Shown: piece by piece, positions 1 to 9,762 of the stretch
Position numbering within the stretch: the first letter of the stretch is position 1
How the letters are laid out: each line of letters begins with the position of its first letter
NCBI GenBank assembly: GCA_011947345.1
Contig: JAAVTG010000439.1
Coordinates: forward strand, 1 to 22,508
Length of the DNA stretch: 22,508 bases
Source: Phytophthora quininea
Lineage: Eukaryota > Oomycota > Peronosporomycetes > Peronosporales > Peronosporaceae
Direction of reading: 5' to 3'
Translations under genes and position numbers: made by a program
Notes under the pieces: model-generated
The model's database searches: none
What the model was told of the DNA's origin: nothing
What the model saw: only the letters and a program-made list of their open reading frames with translations

Positions 1-507
1 CCAAGAAGCCGTTTCGCCCTGTCCGATGCTCCACATTTCAGGCATTCCTGTGGAATTACAGCGCAACCAGAATGCTCTCGTGGATCTCTTCGCTCAGTAC
101 GGCTATGTCAAAGATTTCCGCTACCTGCAGAACAACAAGATGGCGCTCGTCGAGATGGGTTCTGTGGATGAAGCTATCATGGCACTCCTTCGTCTTGACA
201 ACATGTCGTATCCGGATTCGCACATGCGCGTGTCCTTTGCCAAAGCCTACCAGTTCAGTGGTAAAGCTGGTCCTGGTCCTGGTCCTGCCCCTGGTCCTGG
301 TCCTATGCGTGGTGATTCTGGCAACTGGAACCCCCTCCAGCACAACCTCGTCCGAGAGATCGAAGCCGTGACCGCAATGACCGTGATCGCGACCGCGGCC
401 GCGACAGAATGCCAGCGCCAGGAAATCGCGATCGCTCGTTTCGGGACCGTGGTCCACCACCACAGCGAGGGCGCGACAACTCGCGTCGCCCGCCCCCGCG
501 ATACTAA
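1..507 (+). CDS. PTB-like RNA-binding protein, C-terminal RRM and RD-rich tail (5' partial, one frameshift)
   Basis: The translation from about position 26 is a single RRM whose core, KMALVEMGSVDEAIMALLRL, followed by HMRVSFAKA, closely follows the last RRM of polypyrimidine-tract-binding proteins, nuclear regulators of splicing and mRNA fate. The gene starts before the window. After the RRM comes a Pro-Gly repeat (encoded at 269-304) and then a tail rich in RD/DR dipeptides ending PPPRY with TAA at 505-507. RRM and tail are in different frames: a switch at the C5 run at 331-335 (one C short) joins GNWN to PPPAQP. A second break may sit near 15-20, where KKPFRP lies in another frame just before CPMLHISG. 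The basic/acidic tail would add unspecific RNA contacts or drive condensation (inference). The frame that continues to 640 is a shadow. PTB assignment is by recognition of the RRM pattern; other RRM proteins are possible. Confidence 0.75.
269..304 (+). repeat. GGTCCT hexanucleotide repeat coding for Pro-Gly
   Basis: Six copies of a GGTCCT-type hexamer, one varied to GCCCCT, encode an alternating Gly-Pro linker between the RRM and the RD-rich tail. Such repeats expand and contract, so linker length may vary between strains. Confidence 0.85.
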
Positions 508-742
508 GCAGGAGCTTGCCAATCGCTTTGTCTTGAGAGCCTTGCTGGAAGGTTGTGACGGTTCCGCATCCCAGCGTTGGAATGTCAAACCTTCGTTGTG
601 TACTTGCTTGTTGAGGCTGCCAGCACGATTTTTGCTATGATCGAATGTCTTTCTTTCTCGCCAAAACCCGTATGAAGAAGATAACCCATGAATGAGAGGC
701 ATTGCGTGTTTCCACTTTGATCCATTGCGTCAGCAGGAGGAA
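508..742. other. Convergent 3' intergenic region
   Basis: This stretch separates the stop of the RRM gene (505-507) from the stop of the zinc-ribbon gene on the other strand (743-745), so it must contain both 3' UTRs. No further gene, repeat or structured RNA was seen. Confidence 0.6.
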
Positions 743-2048
743 TTAGAGATCTATAGCGCCACTCACATCTGCCACCAGAGCAGGGACTCGCTGAATATCA
801 ACGGTGGTCTCGTCGATGCTTTCGCCAGGTCTATCATGCTGCTCTGTCTCGCTACGTTTAACTCGTCCCGAAGTCACAGGCGCTGTCAGCGCCTGCAGTT
901 TGCGCTTCTTCTTCTTTTCCACTCGCTGAATCATGTCCTTATCCATGTGAAGCACGTTCCAACAGATTTTCGGGTTGTTTTCGCCTGGGTATGTGCGGGG
1001 TCGGATACATACAGGTCGCTGGCAGCAGGCGCAGTAGTGCGCCGTGTTGCAACGAAGTCCGCGGAAATAGCAGACCGAGCAGCGCGCATACTGCTTTCCG
1101 CGACCGCAACTGCCGTACAGCACGGGGTAGCCATCAACGTCCGTCTCGCGAACGCGAGGCGCCGATACAGTTTCTGGTGCTGCAGCGTTGTCTCCGTTCT
1201 GTTCGAGCAACTGAATACCGCTCGGGTTCTTGTCGGAGGGCTGCAGGCGGCGCAGCTCGTGGCCATCAAATGTGCCGAGCGCGTTCATCGGGTCCTGCAC
1301 GCCTTGCATCGCCGCAGTCTCTGGAACTGAAACCGTGACCACTTCAATGCCCCGCTGATGCACGGAGTCGGCACTAGCAACTTGATGTTGCACGCTTCCC
1401 CCAGCACCGGCGAAGAAGCTGACGCGGCGGCAGTCAGCGCCACCGACAAGGCCGCAGCAGAGGCTTCGACTGAGTCTTCTTCTCGATCAGGATGCTCTCC
1501 AGTTTCTATAGATGCAGCAGCCAAAATATACTGTCAGTTTGTGTCAATATCCTTGCAGTATACAGTGGACTGCTGACCTTCCTGATGCCGCAGCTTGACC
1601 GTGGCGATGATTCTGTCAATGCGCTGCGGGTCGCTTTGGTACGCCTACAAGAGGGACACCATTAGAAGAAGGAGACACGACACGAAGCAGCTAGAAGCAC
1701 CTCCTGGAGGATCGAGGCGAGCTCCTCGTCCTCCATGCTCTTGACGAACTTGGCGAGCGACGGCCCCGCCCCCATGGCGCTTGCAAAGTGTTGCTGAAGA
1801 ACCGGATTGGCTGAAATCGTTTGAAACTGGGTCATTTTATTTGGTACGTAAATGGGCAACGTAGCTGGCGCAGGCGGCGGGGAAGGCAATCGCGACGTAC
1901 GTCGGACCTCATCGCCACATTGCACTGACGTCTGGATTTCGTCGTCTCGCGGTTCTCTGGCTGGGGCTCGACTTGCAAGCGGTGCTGCGCTCGCAAGTAA
2001 CGGCGAGTGCCGGGCACTTGCTGAAGCGGCGTTAGCTAAATTGGCCAT
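743..2048 (-). CDS. Unrecognised protein with piggyBac-type C-terminal zinc ribbon (three exons, one frameshift)
   Basis: Exons on the minus strand are 2048-1701, 1644-1578 and 1505-743. Both introns (1645-1700, 1506-1577) are GT-AG and keep the frame: SILQE joins AYQSDPQRID, and RHQE joins ETGEHPDREE. The N-terminal part is Ala/Pro-rich, then a probably helical stretch (LAKFVKSMEDEELASILQE), then a low-complexity Ala/Ser region. The C-terminal part has a cysteine cluster, ARCSVCYFRGLRC...YCACC..PVC...CWNVLH, spaced like the cysteine-rich zinc-binding domain at the end of piggyBac transposases, followed by the basic run KKKKRK. No DDE transposase core is visible. One frame break lies in the C5 run at 1398-1402; adding one base joins SSPVLG to a frame open through VQHQVASAD to the TAA at 743-745. 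It could be a domesticated transposon tail or a parallel zinc-ribbon DNA-binding protein. Function is unknown. Confidence 0.65.
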
Positions 2049-2148
2049 ACCCCACGCTTGCTAGCTGGCGCCACGGTCCATCTGCCGCTTGGATATTCCA
2101 AGCCGCGAACCCATCAAGCCCTCCGGTGGACACAACAGAATCGGCGCC
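2049..2148. promoter_or_regulatory. Bidirectional intergenic promoter region
   Basis: About 100 bp separates the start codons of the zinc-ribbon gene (minus) and the Ras-like gene (plus). Both promoters must sit here or overlap the coding regions. No TATA box was recognised. The role follows from gene arrangement only. Confidence 0.45.
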
Positions 2149-3952
2149 ATGCCCTGCAGTATCGGCGTCGTGGGCGCCAGCGGCGTCGGCAAGACCAGCT
2201 TCGTGTTGGCGCTCGGCGAAGGAGGCCGCCGCCACGACGTCGTCGTCGCAGCAGTACTTTTGAGACGACCGGGCAGCAATGGCAGCAACGTCTCCAGTGT
2301 CCGCGTCTTACAGGGACCAGAGGAGGCTGTCGATGACAACGGAGTGTTCGTGTTGCTCTTTGACTTGACGCGGAAGGAGACGCTGGCGACGGTCATCGCA
2401 CAGTGGGCGCACTTGTCGGACGCGCCTGAACGACGCCTACTGCTGGTACACACGCCGACAGTACCAACGAGCGAGAAGTGCTGCCGGACGACGTACGCGA
2501 GATCTCGGGCGAGTTCCATGCCTACGAAGAAGTCTGCTGTCGCCGTGCCAGTCGTGGCGATGAAGGCATGCTGCGCATCCAGCTGCTGCTGATGCAGTGG
2601 ACGGCTGGAAATGTTGCGAGTAACGCGCTACCGGAACGAGCGTCGGTGTGCGGCGCATATCCGAGCAGCCCAATCATCACCATGTGGCCGAGTACGTCGC
2701 ACAGCTTGCCGTCGTCTCCTGCAGGCCAACGGAAGCCTCAAGTACGCGCGGATGTGTGGCTGTACGATCCGAACGAAGAACGGTCTTCAAGTCTCATCGG
2801 CTCGGCCGGTGCCGGCGGTGACGTGAAGCTGCGAACCATCTCCAAAGCGATTTTCGACATCCGTGGCGCCGTCGCTGAGAAGAGCAAGGTGCTGGCGAAA
2901 TACCGCGATCGACACATGAGTCAGTGGCTCACGCGCAGTCGCTACTTTGGCCCAACTGAAAGCAGTCGACACAAACGGTGGCAGGAAGATCAAAAGAAGC
3001 GGCAGCAACAAGCACAGAACAATCGGCACCACCACCACGCAAGACCTCAACCCAGTCATACCAACCCTTCTCAACAACGTGGACGCAGTACGAGCCATCC
3101 CGACAATGTCGACCCAAAGGGTAAGAAGGGTACGAAGCCCAAAGCAGCACGTCAAAGCACAGCTCACACCTCAAGCGCCAGTTCAAGTGACAATGAAGAC
3201 CACCCTGTGGCCCCACTGGAGCGAAAGTCGTTCATGCAGCCGACAGAACTAAGCAAGCAACGGCAACGACAAGCGCAAGCGGAAACGGCGCAGTCGGTGC
3301 AGATGCAAAAGAACCGAGCTGCAGTTAAGCGCACCATGCGCAAGCAGAGGCGGGCAACTTCCAACGACCTGTACGAGCGAAGTACAGCGACGACCACAAC
3401 GTTCGACGCGTATCTACTCTGCTACGACGAGATGGATATGCCACCGCAGCTACAGCCTTGCTCTCCGTCGCTGAATCGGCAATCGCTGACAAGACCATCG
3501 CCAGCGTCCTCTGTGGCGTCGTCTCCGAGTCGAAAGGAGCTGAGTGGACCGGAGATGCAACAGAGACTTAGCGACGTGTCGGATTTGAGTCTGTCCGGTG
3601 TGCATCCGTCGCTGGAGTTGCTTTCTCCTGGTGCTGAACTGGCGGCGTCCCTGCCGACGCCACTACCAACAGCGCATTTGCAGTCGCCGATCCCCCAGTC
3701 TCAAGCCCATCGGCCGTGAAGCTTGATCCGCAGTCAGGTAAAAGCAACCTGCCGAACAAGGATGAAACAGAGCACGATGATGCAGTCGAGCAACAGGCTG
3801 CTGAAGTTGAGCCAACTCAGCCTCCATGCACACCACATGAAACCCCAGCAGTGAGTCGAACCAACTCGATTTCCAGCAACTCGGAGCACTTTGACTGCAG
3901 CGACATTGACGACATGCTCGAGTACTTTGAAGGCGTCACGCTGCCCATCTAA
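2149..3952 (+). CDS. Divergent Ras-like small GTPase with long disordered tail (two frameshifts)
   Basis: The first ATG (2149) gives MPCSIGVVGASGVGKTSF, a Walker A P-loop at residues 9-16. Downstream VRVLQGPEEA sits where the DxxG switch II (WDTAGQE) is expected, then VFVLLFDLTRKETL matches the strand and helix after it. The G4 site reads GTHAD, as in some Roco/Rab-like proteins, rather than NKxD. P-loop and GTHAD lie in different frames; one G lost in the GG at 2445-2446 joins RRLLL to GTHADSTNERE. The remaining ~430 codons are low complexity: Gln/Arg-rich, HHHH, KGKKGTKPK, Ser/Pro-rich, then an acidic end (DCSDIDDMLEYFEG). A second break in the C5 run at 3692-3696 links SPIP to PVSSPSAVKLDPQ and the stop at 3950-3952. 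Without the switch II Asp-x-x-Gly, normal GTP hydrolysis is doubtful, so it may act as a nucleotide-binding scaffold (inference). Family placement rests on motifs only. Confidence 0.6.
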
Positions 3953-4054
3953 CACAAAAGGAAAGGAATCATACCACGTTGAAGTTGGAACCTCTATTTT
4001 GTCATAATATATGACTTATGGTCGTCATTTTTGCAACGCCATCACTTTTCGACC

Positions 4055-5960
4055 ATGCTTGGACGACTTCGAGCGCTTCGCCTGCCGCTGTCGGCTGCTA
4101 GCGCGCCGGTTCTCTGCAGTCAGTGCCGACCTTCACGACGTTGGTGCGTACGAGACCGACACCATCTACGCACTGTCCTCCGCACCTGGAAGGCTGGCGT
4201 GGCAGTCGTCCGCATCTCTGGGGACCAAGCCGACGCATGTCTGCAGCAGCTCACCAAGGACACAGCGCTACCGGCACCTCGAGTGTAGGTTAATACAATT
4301 GCTATCAATTTTCACTAGCATTTTTAATATGGCTATCTATTGCAGAGCTGCGCTGAGGAAGCTGTACCACCCAAAGACCCAGGAGCACCTGGATGACGCG
4401 TTGGTGCTGCGGTTCCCACACCCGAAAAGGTACAAAACTGTGGACAACTTTTGCTGGTTTATCTCTCGTAACAGATTAGTTTCTTTTATTGCGATGGTGG
4501 CAGCTTTACTGGAGAGGATATCGTTGAGTTGCATACTCATGGAAGTCTTGCGGTTGTGTCGGGGGTCTTGGAGGCGCTGAGTCACGTTCCGGTTGGTTGT
4601 TCGAGCGGATAGCATTCATGCAAGTATTTGCCACTGAGATTTTTGCTTGACGATGTTACTGGGTAGCGGTGTCGTGCTGCGGAAGCGGGCGAATTTACTG
4701 AGCGTGCATTTGACAACAACAAGATTGACCTAGTGCAAGTGGAAGGCCTCGCAGACCTGTTAAGCGCCGAGACGGAAGCGCAGCGCAGTCAAGCACTGCG
4801 TCAACTTTCGGGTGATGTCGGAGAGATCTATGAAAAATGGCGCGATAGCCTTGTACGTTGTCTAGCCTACACAGAGGCTATAATCGATTTTGGTGATGAT
4901 GAAGACGACGTCACAGATGCTGCTTACGAAGCTGCCGTGGATCGGTACGTTTGAGCAGCGAGGTAACACGGCGTCTTGGAACCTTGACACAGCTAACGTG
5001 CTATCTCATGGCGGCTACAGCGTTCGCGCTTTAGCTGATTCAATTCGTGGACATTTGGCCGACGGCAGACGAGGAGAAATTCTGCGAAGTGGCATCCAAG
5101 TAGCAATTCTGGGACCCCCGAATGCAGGCAAGAGCAGCTTGCTAAATGTCCTGGCGCGTCGGCCTGCAGCGATTGTGTCGTCTATTGCAGGCACGACCCG
5201 TGATGTGGTGCAGGTGCCATTGAATATTGCAGGGTATCCTGTCATTGTCAGTGACACCGCAGGCCTTCGTGAGACGGACGACATCGTCGAAAAGGAAGGC
5301 GTCCTGAGAGCGCAGCAGTGCGCTAGTGACGCCGATATTTGTGTCGTCATGATGGACATTCAGGTACAGACCACGTTGACAATATCTTCGATTTTGCATT
5401 TACGTATCTACCAAGCGACCTGTTTCGTGCTTATAGAATGCAGCGCTTCTTCATTCGGATGAATATCAAACATACCTAAATGACGGTGCGCTTGCCGTAC
5501 TAAACAAAAGCGATCAGGTCAAGGACGACAACATTGCGAAGATATTGGCGTCCTTCGACACGAAGCAGCGTGATCAGCTGCTTGCTATCTCTTGTGTAGA
5601 AGGCGATGGTATTGACGCATTTGTGGAAAATCTCTCGGCTGCAGTGAAGCAAAGGTACGACCCAGGAAGCTGGACGAGTTTTGCGGTGTGAAATCTAATG
5701 GATAGAGTGGTGTTATGCTTCAGACTAGAATTATCTTCTGGAGGAGCAGCGAGCGGTGCGCTAATCACACGAGAACGCCATCGCCAGAATCTTGTCGAGT
5801 GTCTTGCTTGTCTCGATCGATTTTTGAGGACCCATATCAAAGCGAGATTGCTGCTGAAGACCTTCGTCACGCGGTAGCAGCAATCGGCCGGATCTTAGGC
5901 CGAATCGATGTTGAAGATGTGCTGGATGTGCTGTTTGCCGATTTTTGCATCGGAAAATAA
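4055..5960 (+). CDS. MSS1: Mitochondrial tRNA modification GTPase MnmE (GTPBP3/MSS1 type), seven exons, frameshifted
   Basis: MnmE acts with GidA/MTO1 to modify the wobble uridine (U34) of mitochondrial tRNAs. Exons: 4055-4284, 4346-4429, 4504-4591, 4667-4944, 5021-5363, 5437-5654, 5724-5960, all with GT-AG introns, total near 490 residues, the usual length. The N-terminus [18 protein letters not shown] looks like a mitochondrial targeting peptide. Then come GVAVVRISG and [13 protein letters not shown] (tetrahydrofolate-binding N domain), [14 protein letters not shown], the G domain with [23 protein letters not shown] and NKSD, and the invariant C-terminal CIGK whose Cys is needed for modification. 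Frame breaks: one base missing at 4190-4191 (APG to KAGVAVV), one in the T5 run at 5821-5825 (CLDRF to EDPYQSE), and an unresolved shift between the targeting peptide and DTIYALSS (about 4110-4155), which might be an unseen intron. Identification is secure; the first exon is not. Confidence 0.92.
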
Positions 5961-6034
5961 ACGACCAGTTTGTCTGAAGAGACACCGACGTTGAGAGCGA
6001 GGTCGTGGAATTACTTCGCGCGCGAGCTGTAGAC

Positions 6035-8728
6035 ATGATAGAATTCACTGCGTGGGAAGTATACGCATATGAGAATACCATCAATCGCAACAACACATCA
6101 TCCGAAGATTTCCCAACGAGTACTAAACACCCCGAATCCCAGCAAGAGGTAGTCGGCAACAATCGCCTAGACCGTATTGTGGTGGCAGAACATCTGCCAC
6201 AAGTGAGTTGTTGTCCCCGATTGGAGTTGCGTGCAGGTTGGATGCTCGTACTGACACTTTGATGCCGCTAGGTCTCTGAGAAAGGATTCTCCTTTGAAAG
6301 TTTTCACGTGGAAGTTGACAAAGGAGTTTTTGCTGGCAGAGTGCGTTTAATTCATAAACTCGCGATTGTTTCAGCCACTAAAGGAACTCGTATGTGCAGC
6401 ATGATGGAGCAGTGTTGCACTGGCCCCTCTCGCCGACTCCGAGTGTGACGACGCCGTACGTACGTGATGAAAACTCGCATGTTTTGTACTTCGTTTGAGC
6501 TATAATTTCATGTGCTGTTGTTTTCTCTTTTGACACTCAAAAGGTTAACACGTTGCGAGGCCATACTGGCGCGGTGCTCAGTCTTGATTTTGCAACGGAC
6601 TTGGGACCACAAGGACTTTTGGTTTCGGGATCAGCTGACCGCTCCATCAGGTTGTGGGATCCTTGGGGCAACTCGGATTCGTCGCTACCCACCCGATGCG
6701 GGTATACATGTGTCCAAACACTAAGCGAACATTCTGGCAGCGTTGTTTGTGTGCGAGTTATGCCGCAGCAGAACAATGGTCTGGTCAGTTGCAGCTTAGA
6801 CCATACCGTGCGAACCTGGTATCCAGCTGAGGGTCGAGCTCTCCTGCTTTATCCGTGGTATATTCCAGCACAATCGATATCGCAACCTGGGAGTAGTTGG
6901 CCGTCGGCGTTTTGTGTTCGTTCCGGAGCGAATGGCACTCTATTTGTCGGTGACTCATCGGGGTGTATCTCTGTTTACACTCACGCGTCTGAAAACTCCA
7001 GTTCGGTAATGTCCGATGGCGTGAATGATAAGCAGTTAGATTCTGATATTGATGCCAAGTTCCGGTTCCGGTTGAGGCGCAAGTTCGAACATTTCCACTC
7101 GCTAGGAATTTCGAGACTGGCGATGGTGGCGGATAACTGCTTTGTTGTATCTCTTGGCTATGATGAGAAGGCGCAGGTAATCGATGCAATTTCTGGAGCT
7201 TTGTCGTCGACAATTTGCAGCTCTAGCGCGGCGCGTTTTATTTCGTGCGCTTGGGATGCTCATGGCAACACGCTGCTTCTCGGTGACGCAGCAGGTTTTG
7301 TTCACTTGTGGAATATCTTCGAAGATAAGCATGTCGGCAAGACGCAGATGGTTTCTTCCATGCCTTTGACCATTATCGGCTTAGAGGTTTTAACAGGCCC
7401 TACGGGAGATTTTTTACTGACAGGATTGGCAAATGGCGTGAAGCAGTGGCTTTGCAATCGTAATGTGGGGTACGTGGATTGTAGTGGCCATTCCGATGCT
7501 ATTATAGCAGTTGCAATAATCGACAGTAATGTGAATCAAGGGATGATCAGGAGAAACCCGAGACCCAACAGACAGTTCGACAGAGTCGTATCAGTTCGTT
7601 AGCGCTTCACTGGACGGATCAATCCGCTGCTGGGACTCTTACGACATGAAAGTGAACTATCGCTTTGAGGAGAGACACTCTGAAATTACGTGCATGATAG
7701 CGTCGAAGCGATTCCCGAGGATATTTACCGGCCATGATGACGGATCGATCAAAGTCTGGAGCTTGCATTCGGGTGAGATCCAAAAGTATCACTCGAAGGA
7801 AGAAGTTCGGTGACCTGCATCACATGTAAGTACTCAAGTTGTTGGAATTATATGCACAGGTCAAACGATTCTGTTGCTGACTACAATCTTAGCGGGTACT
7901 GTTCGAGATCAGGAGATTCTGCTGGCTGGAAGCAGTGACGGATTAGTGTCGATGTGGGAAGTGACCAACGAAGGGCTAACACCTGCGAATCCATTTAACC
8001 CTGTACTCCCTCGCGACAGAACCGAAGACGTCACGTGTCTAGTGTTTAGCAACGGAGAGTTTCTACCCTCAAAAGATCAAGAATTTTTCGTTGCAGGATA
8101 TTTTACGGGCCAAATCACTGTACGTAACAGGTCGAGAGTCATAATGAGGATCGTTTTAACTATTTATCAACTAGATTTGGAGCTTTGCAAAGAAAGCCAC
8201 CTTGTGCACATTCAAGGCGCATACGGATGCGGTCTGCTGTCTGGCATTACACGGGTGTATCCTTTTCTCGGGCTCGGAAGACTCGCTGCTTCGTATGTGG
8301 AACATGTTTAACATTAATCAGACGTATGAGCTGGGCGTACTGCGACCGCCGACGTCGTTTTCTTCGTCTCCATCAGGGTCCCCGATCGTTTGTCTGGAGA
8401 TGGTGCCAGTTAGCGGCTTCGTTCTGTGCGCTGCTGCTGACGGAACGATTATCGCGTGGGACTACAAGACCTTCGACGACGAAACTGCGCTTGATGCGTT
8501 CGGGAAAATCGTGTTCCGTGCCAAGTACGACGGCACTTGGAGGTTGTACGATCTATTACTACCTGAATTGCTGACATGTTTTATTGTGCCACTGCAAACA
8601 GTATTGAGGGACGAATGAAATGCCTCAAGTGCTGGCCAGAGCGCAGAGCCATGATATGCGGGAACACAGAAGGCAAACTACTGGTTTTCGACCTCCCACA
8701 AGAAGTACGTCACCAATTTCAACCATGA
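6035..8728 (+). CDS. Large WD40-repeat protein (several exons, about four frameshifts)
   Basis: Start ATG at 6035, 75 bp after the MnmE stop. Inferred exons: 6035-6202, 6272-6459, 6544-7825, 7893-8119, 8175-8542, 8602 to a TGA at 8726-8728; a 39-bp GT-AG segment (8705-8743) would instead end it at 8752. WD repeats are spread throughout: LRGHTGAVLSLDF with VSGSADRSIRLWD, VSASLDGSIRCWD, FTGHDDGSIKVWSL, LAGSSDGLVSMWEV and FSGSEDSLLRMWN are the clearest. With about 800 residues it probably forms two beta-propellers, a binding scaffold with no catalytic motif. The repeats cross frames at about 6399-6405, the GGG at 7540-7542, 7588-7590 and the TT at 7806-7807; each is restored by one added base. 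No ortholog was recognised; flagellar WD40 proteins of zoospores are one possibility but only a guess. Confidence 0.75.
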
Positions 8729-8861
8729 TTATTGATACTTTAGATTGCTTAACGAGCGCTTCACTTTCGTTTAGTTTTTCACTTCAAGATAAACAGATTC
8801 GAAGACATTTAATAATAACAGTTTTCATGTAAATTTCACTATCCAATCAGAAAAAAAGTCG

Positions 8862-9756
8862 ATGGAGACGACCACGACCAAGACGCTGTACTGCATCCGC
8901 CACGGCGAGTCCACGTTCAATGAGTGGCGCAAGACCAGCATCGTCAACTTCTCGTGGATGTGGGTACGCGACCCCATGATCTTCGACGCGCCGCTCAGCG
9001 CCAAAGGAAAGAAACAGGTAACTTTTAACAGTATATATGTTTTCATGGTTCATCATTTTATTTTATTTTGTTTTAGGCAGCTAAACTACACCAACTCATC
9101 CAAGAGAAGAAGCTCGAAGACAAAATTCAACTGGTGCGGTGAAACTCTCATAGCACTCAATTTTCAAAGTTGTGGGAGGTATTCATATATTTCACTTTTA
9201 TTTGCAGATCATTTCAAGTCCGCTGACCCGCGCCATTGAGACCACCATCGGAGCATTCCCCAACACGAAGATCCCCATCGTCGGTAAGTTTTTAAAGAAC
9301 TCTTTTGTTATGCAGTTGCTAGCAGTCTAACAGTGTGATCTAGTGGAACCTTCGTGTCGGGAGATGCTGGATACTGCGTGCGACATTGGTCGCGTGCCGG
9401 CAGAACTAGCCCAGCAGTTCTTACCTCAAGTAGACGTCGACTTCTCGATGCTGGACCCGTTCTGGTGGCTCGAGATGGAGAAGTTCCCGCGGACGGGGCC
9501 GGGAAATGCACCTCCGGCCAATATTGTTGCCCCCAAGACAGCAGACGATGTACTCCCACTCCGCGAAAATCAAACAGAACTGGACGCTCGCATCCGCGAG
9601 TTTATCTCAGTACTGGAGAAACGACCGGAGAAGCACATCGCTGTGGTTGGCCACTCGTCGTTCTTCAAACGGATGCTGGGCATGAACCGCAAGCTCAACA
9701 ACTGCGAGCTGTTGGAAACAACTTTGGGCGAGATCCAAGTCCGCTACAACCAATAG
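8862..9756 (+). CDS. Phosphoglycerate mutase-like histidine phosphatase
   Basis: Four exons (8862-9017, 9077-9133, 9208-9283, 9344-9756) with clean GT-AG introns give an intact protein of 233 residues. The N-terminus carries CIRHGEST with catalytic His14 in the RHG motif, the phospho-acceptor of the family. ISSPLTRAIET supplies the arginine that contacts phosphate, and VVGHSSFFKRM near the C-terminus gives the second histidine. The protein is shorter at its N-terminus than metabolic cofactor-dependent phosphoglycerate mutases and more like the broad-specificity phosphatases of the superfamily, so substrate cannot be told. FWWLEMEKFPRTGPGN between the halves may shape the substrate pocket. No signal peptide is seen, so probably cytosolic. 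ATG 8862 is chosen because the RHG motif follows within 14 residues and upstream is AT-rich. The stop lies six bases from the stop of the opposing MBOAT gene. Confidence 0.85.
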
Positions 9757-9762
9757 ATTGAC

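Noticed and set aside
692..1330. 212-codon plus-strand frame
   Set aside because: It lies antisense to the zinc-ribbon gene, whose cysteine motif and splice sites make the minus strand the coding one. The composition is Arg/Leu-rich as in shadow frames.
2061..2519. 152-codon minus-strand frame
   Set aside because: Antisense shadow of the Ras-like P-loop region, with no domain of its own.
4011..4580. A 189-codon single frame proposed as one continuous protein across the MnmE 5' region
   Set aside because: It runs through two introns with good GT-AG signals; only DTIYALSS and the parts around LRKLYHPK belong to MnmE.
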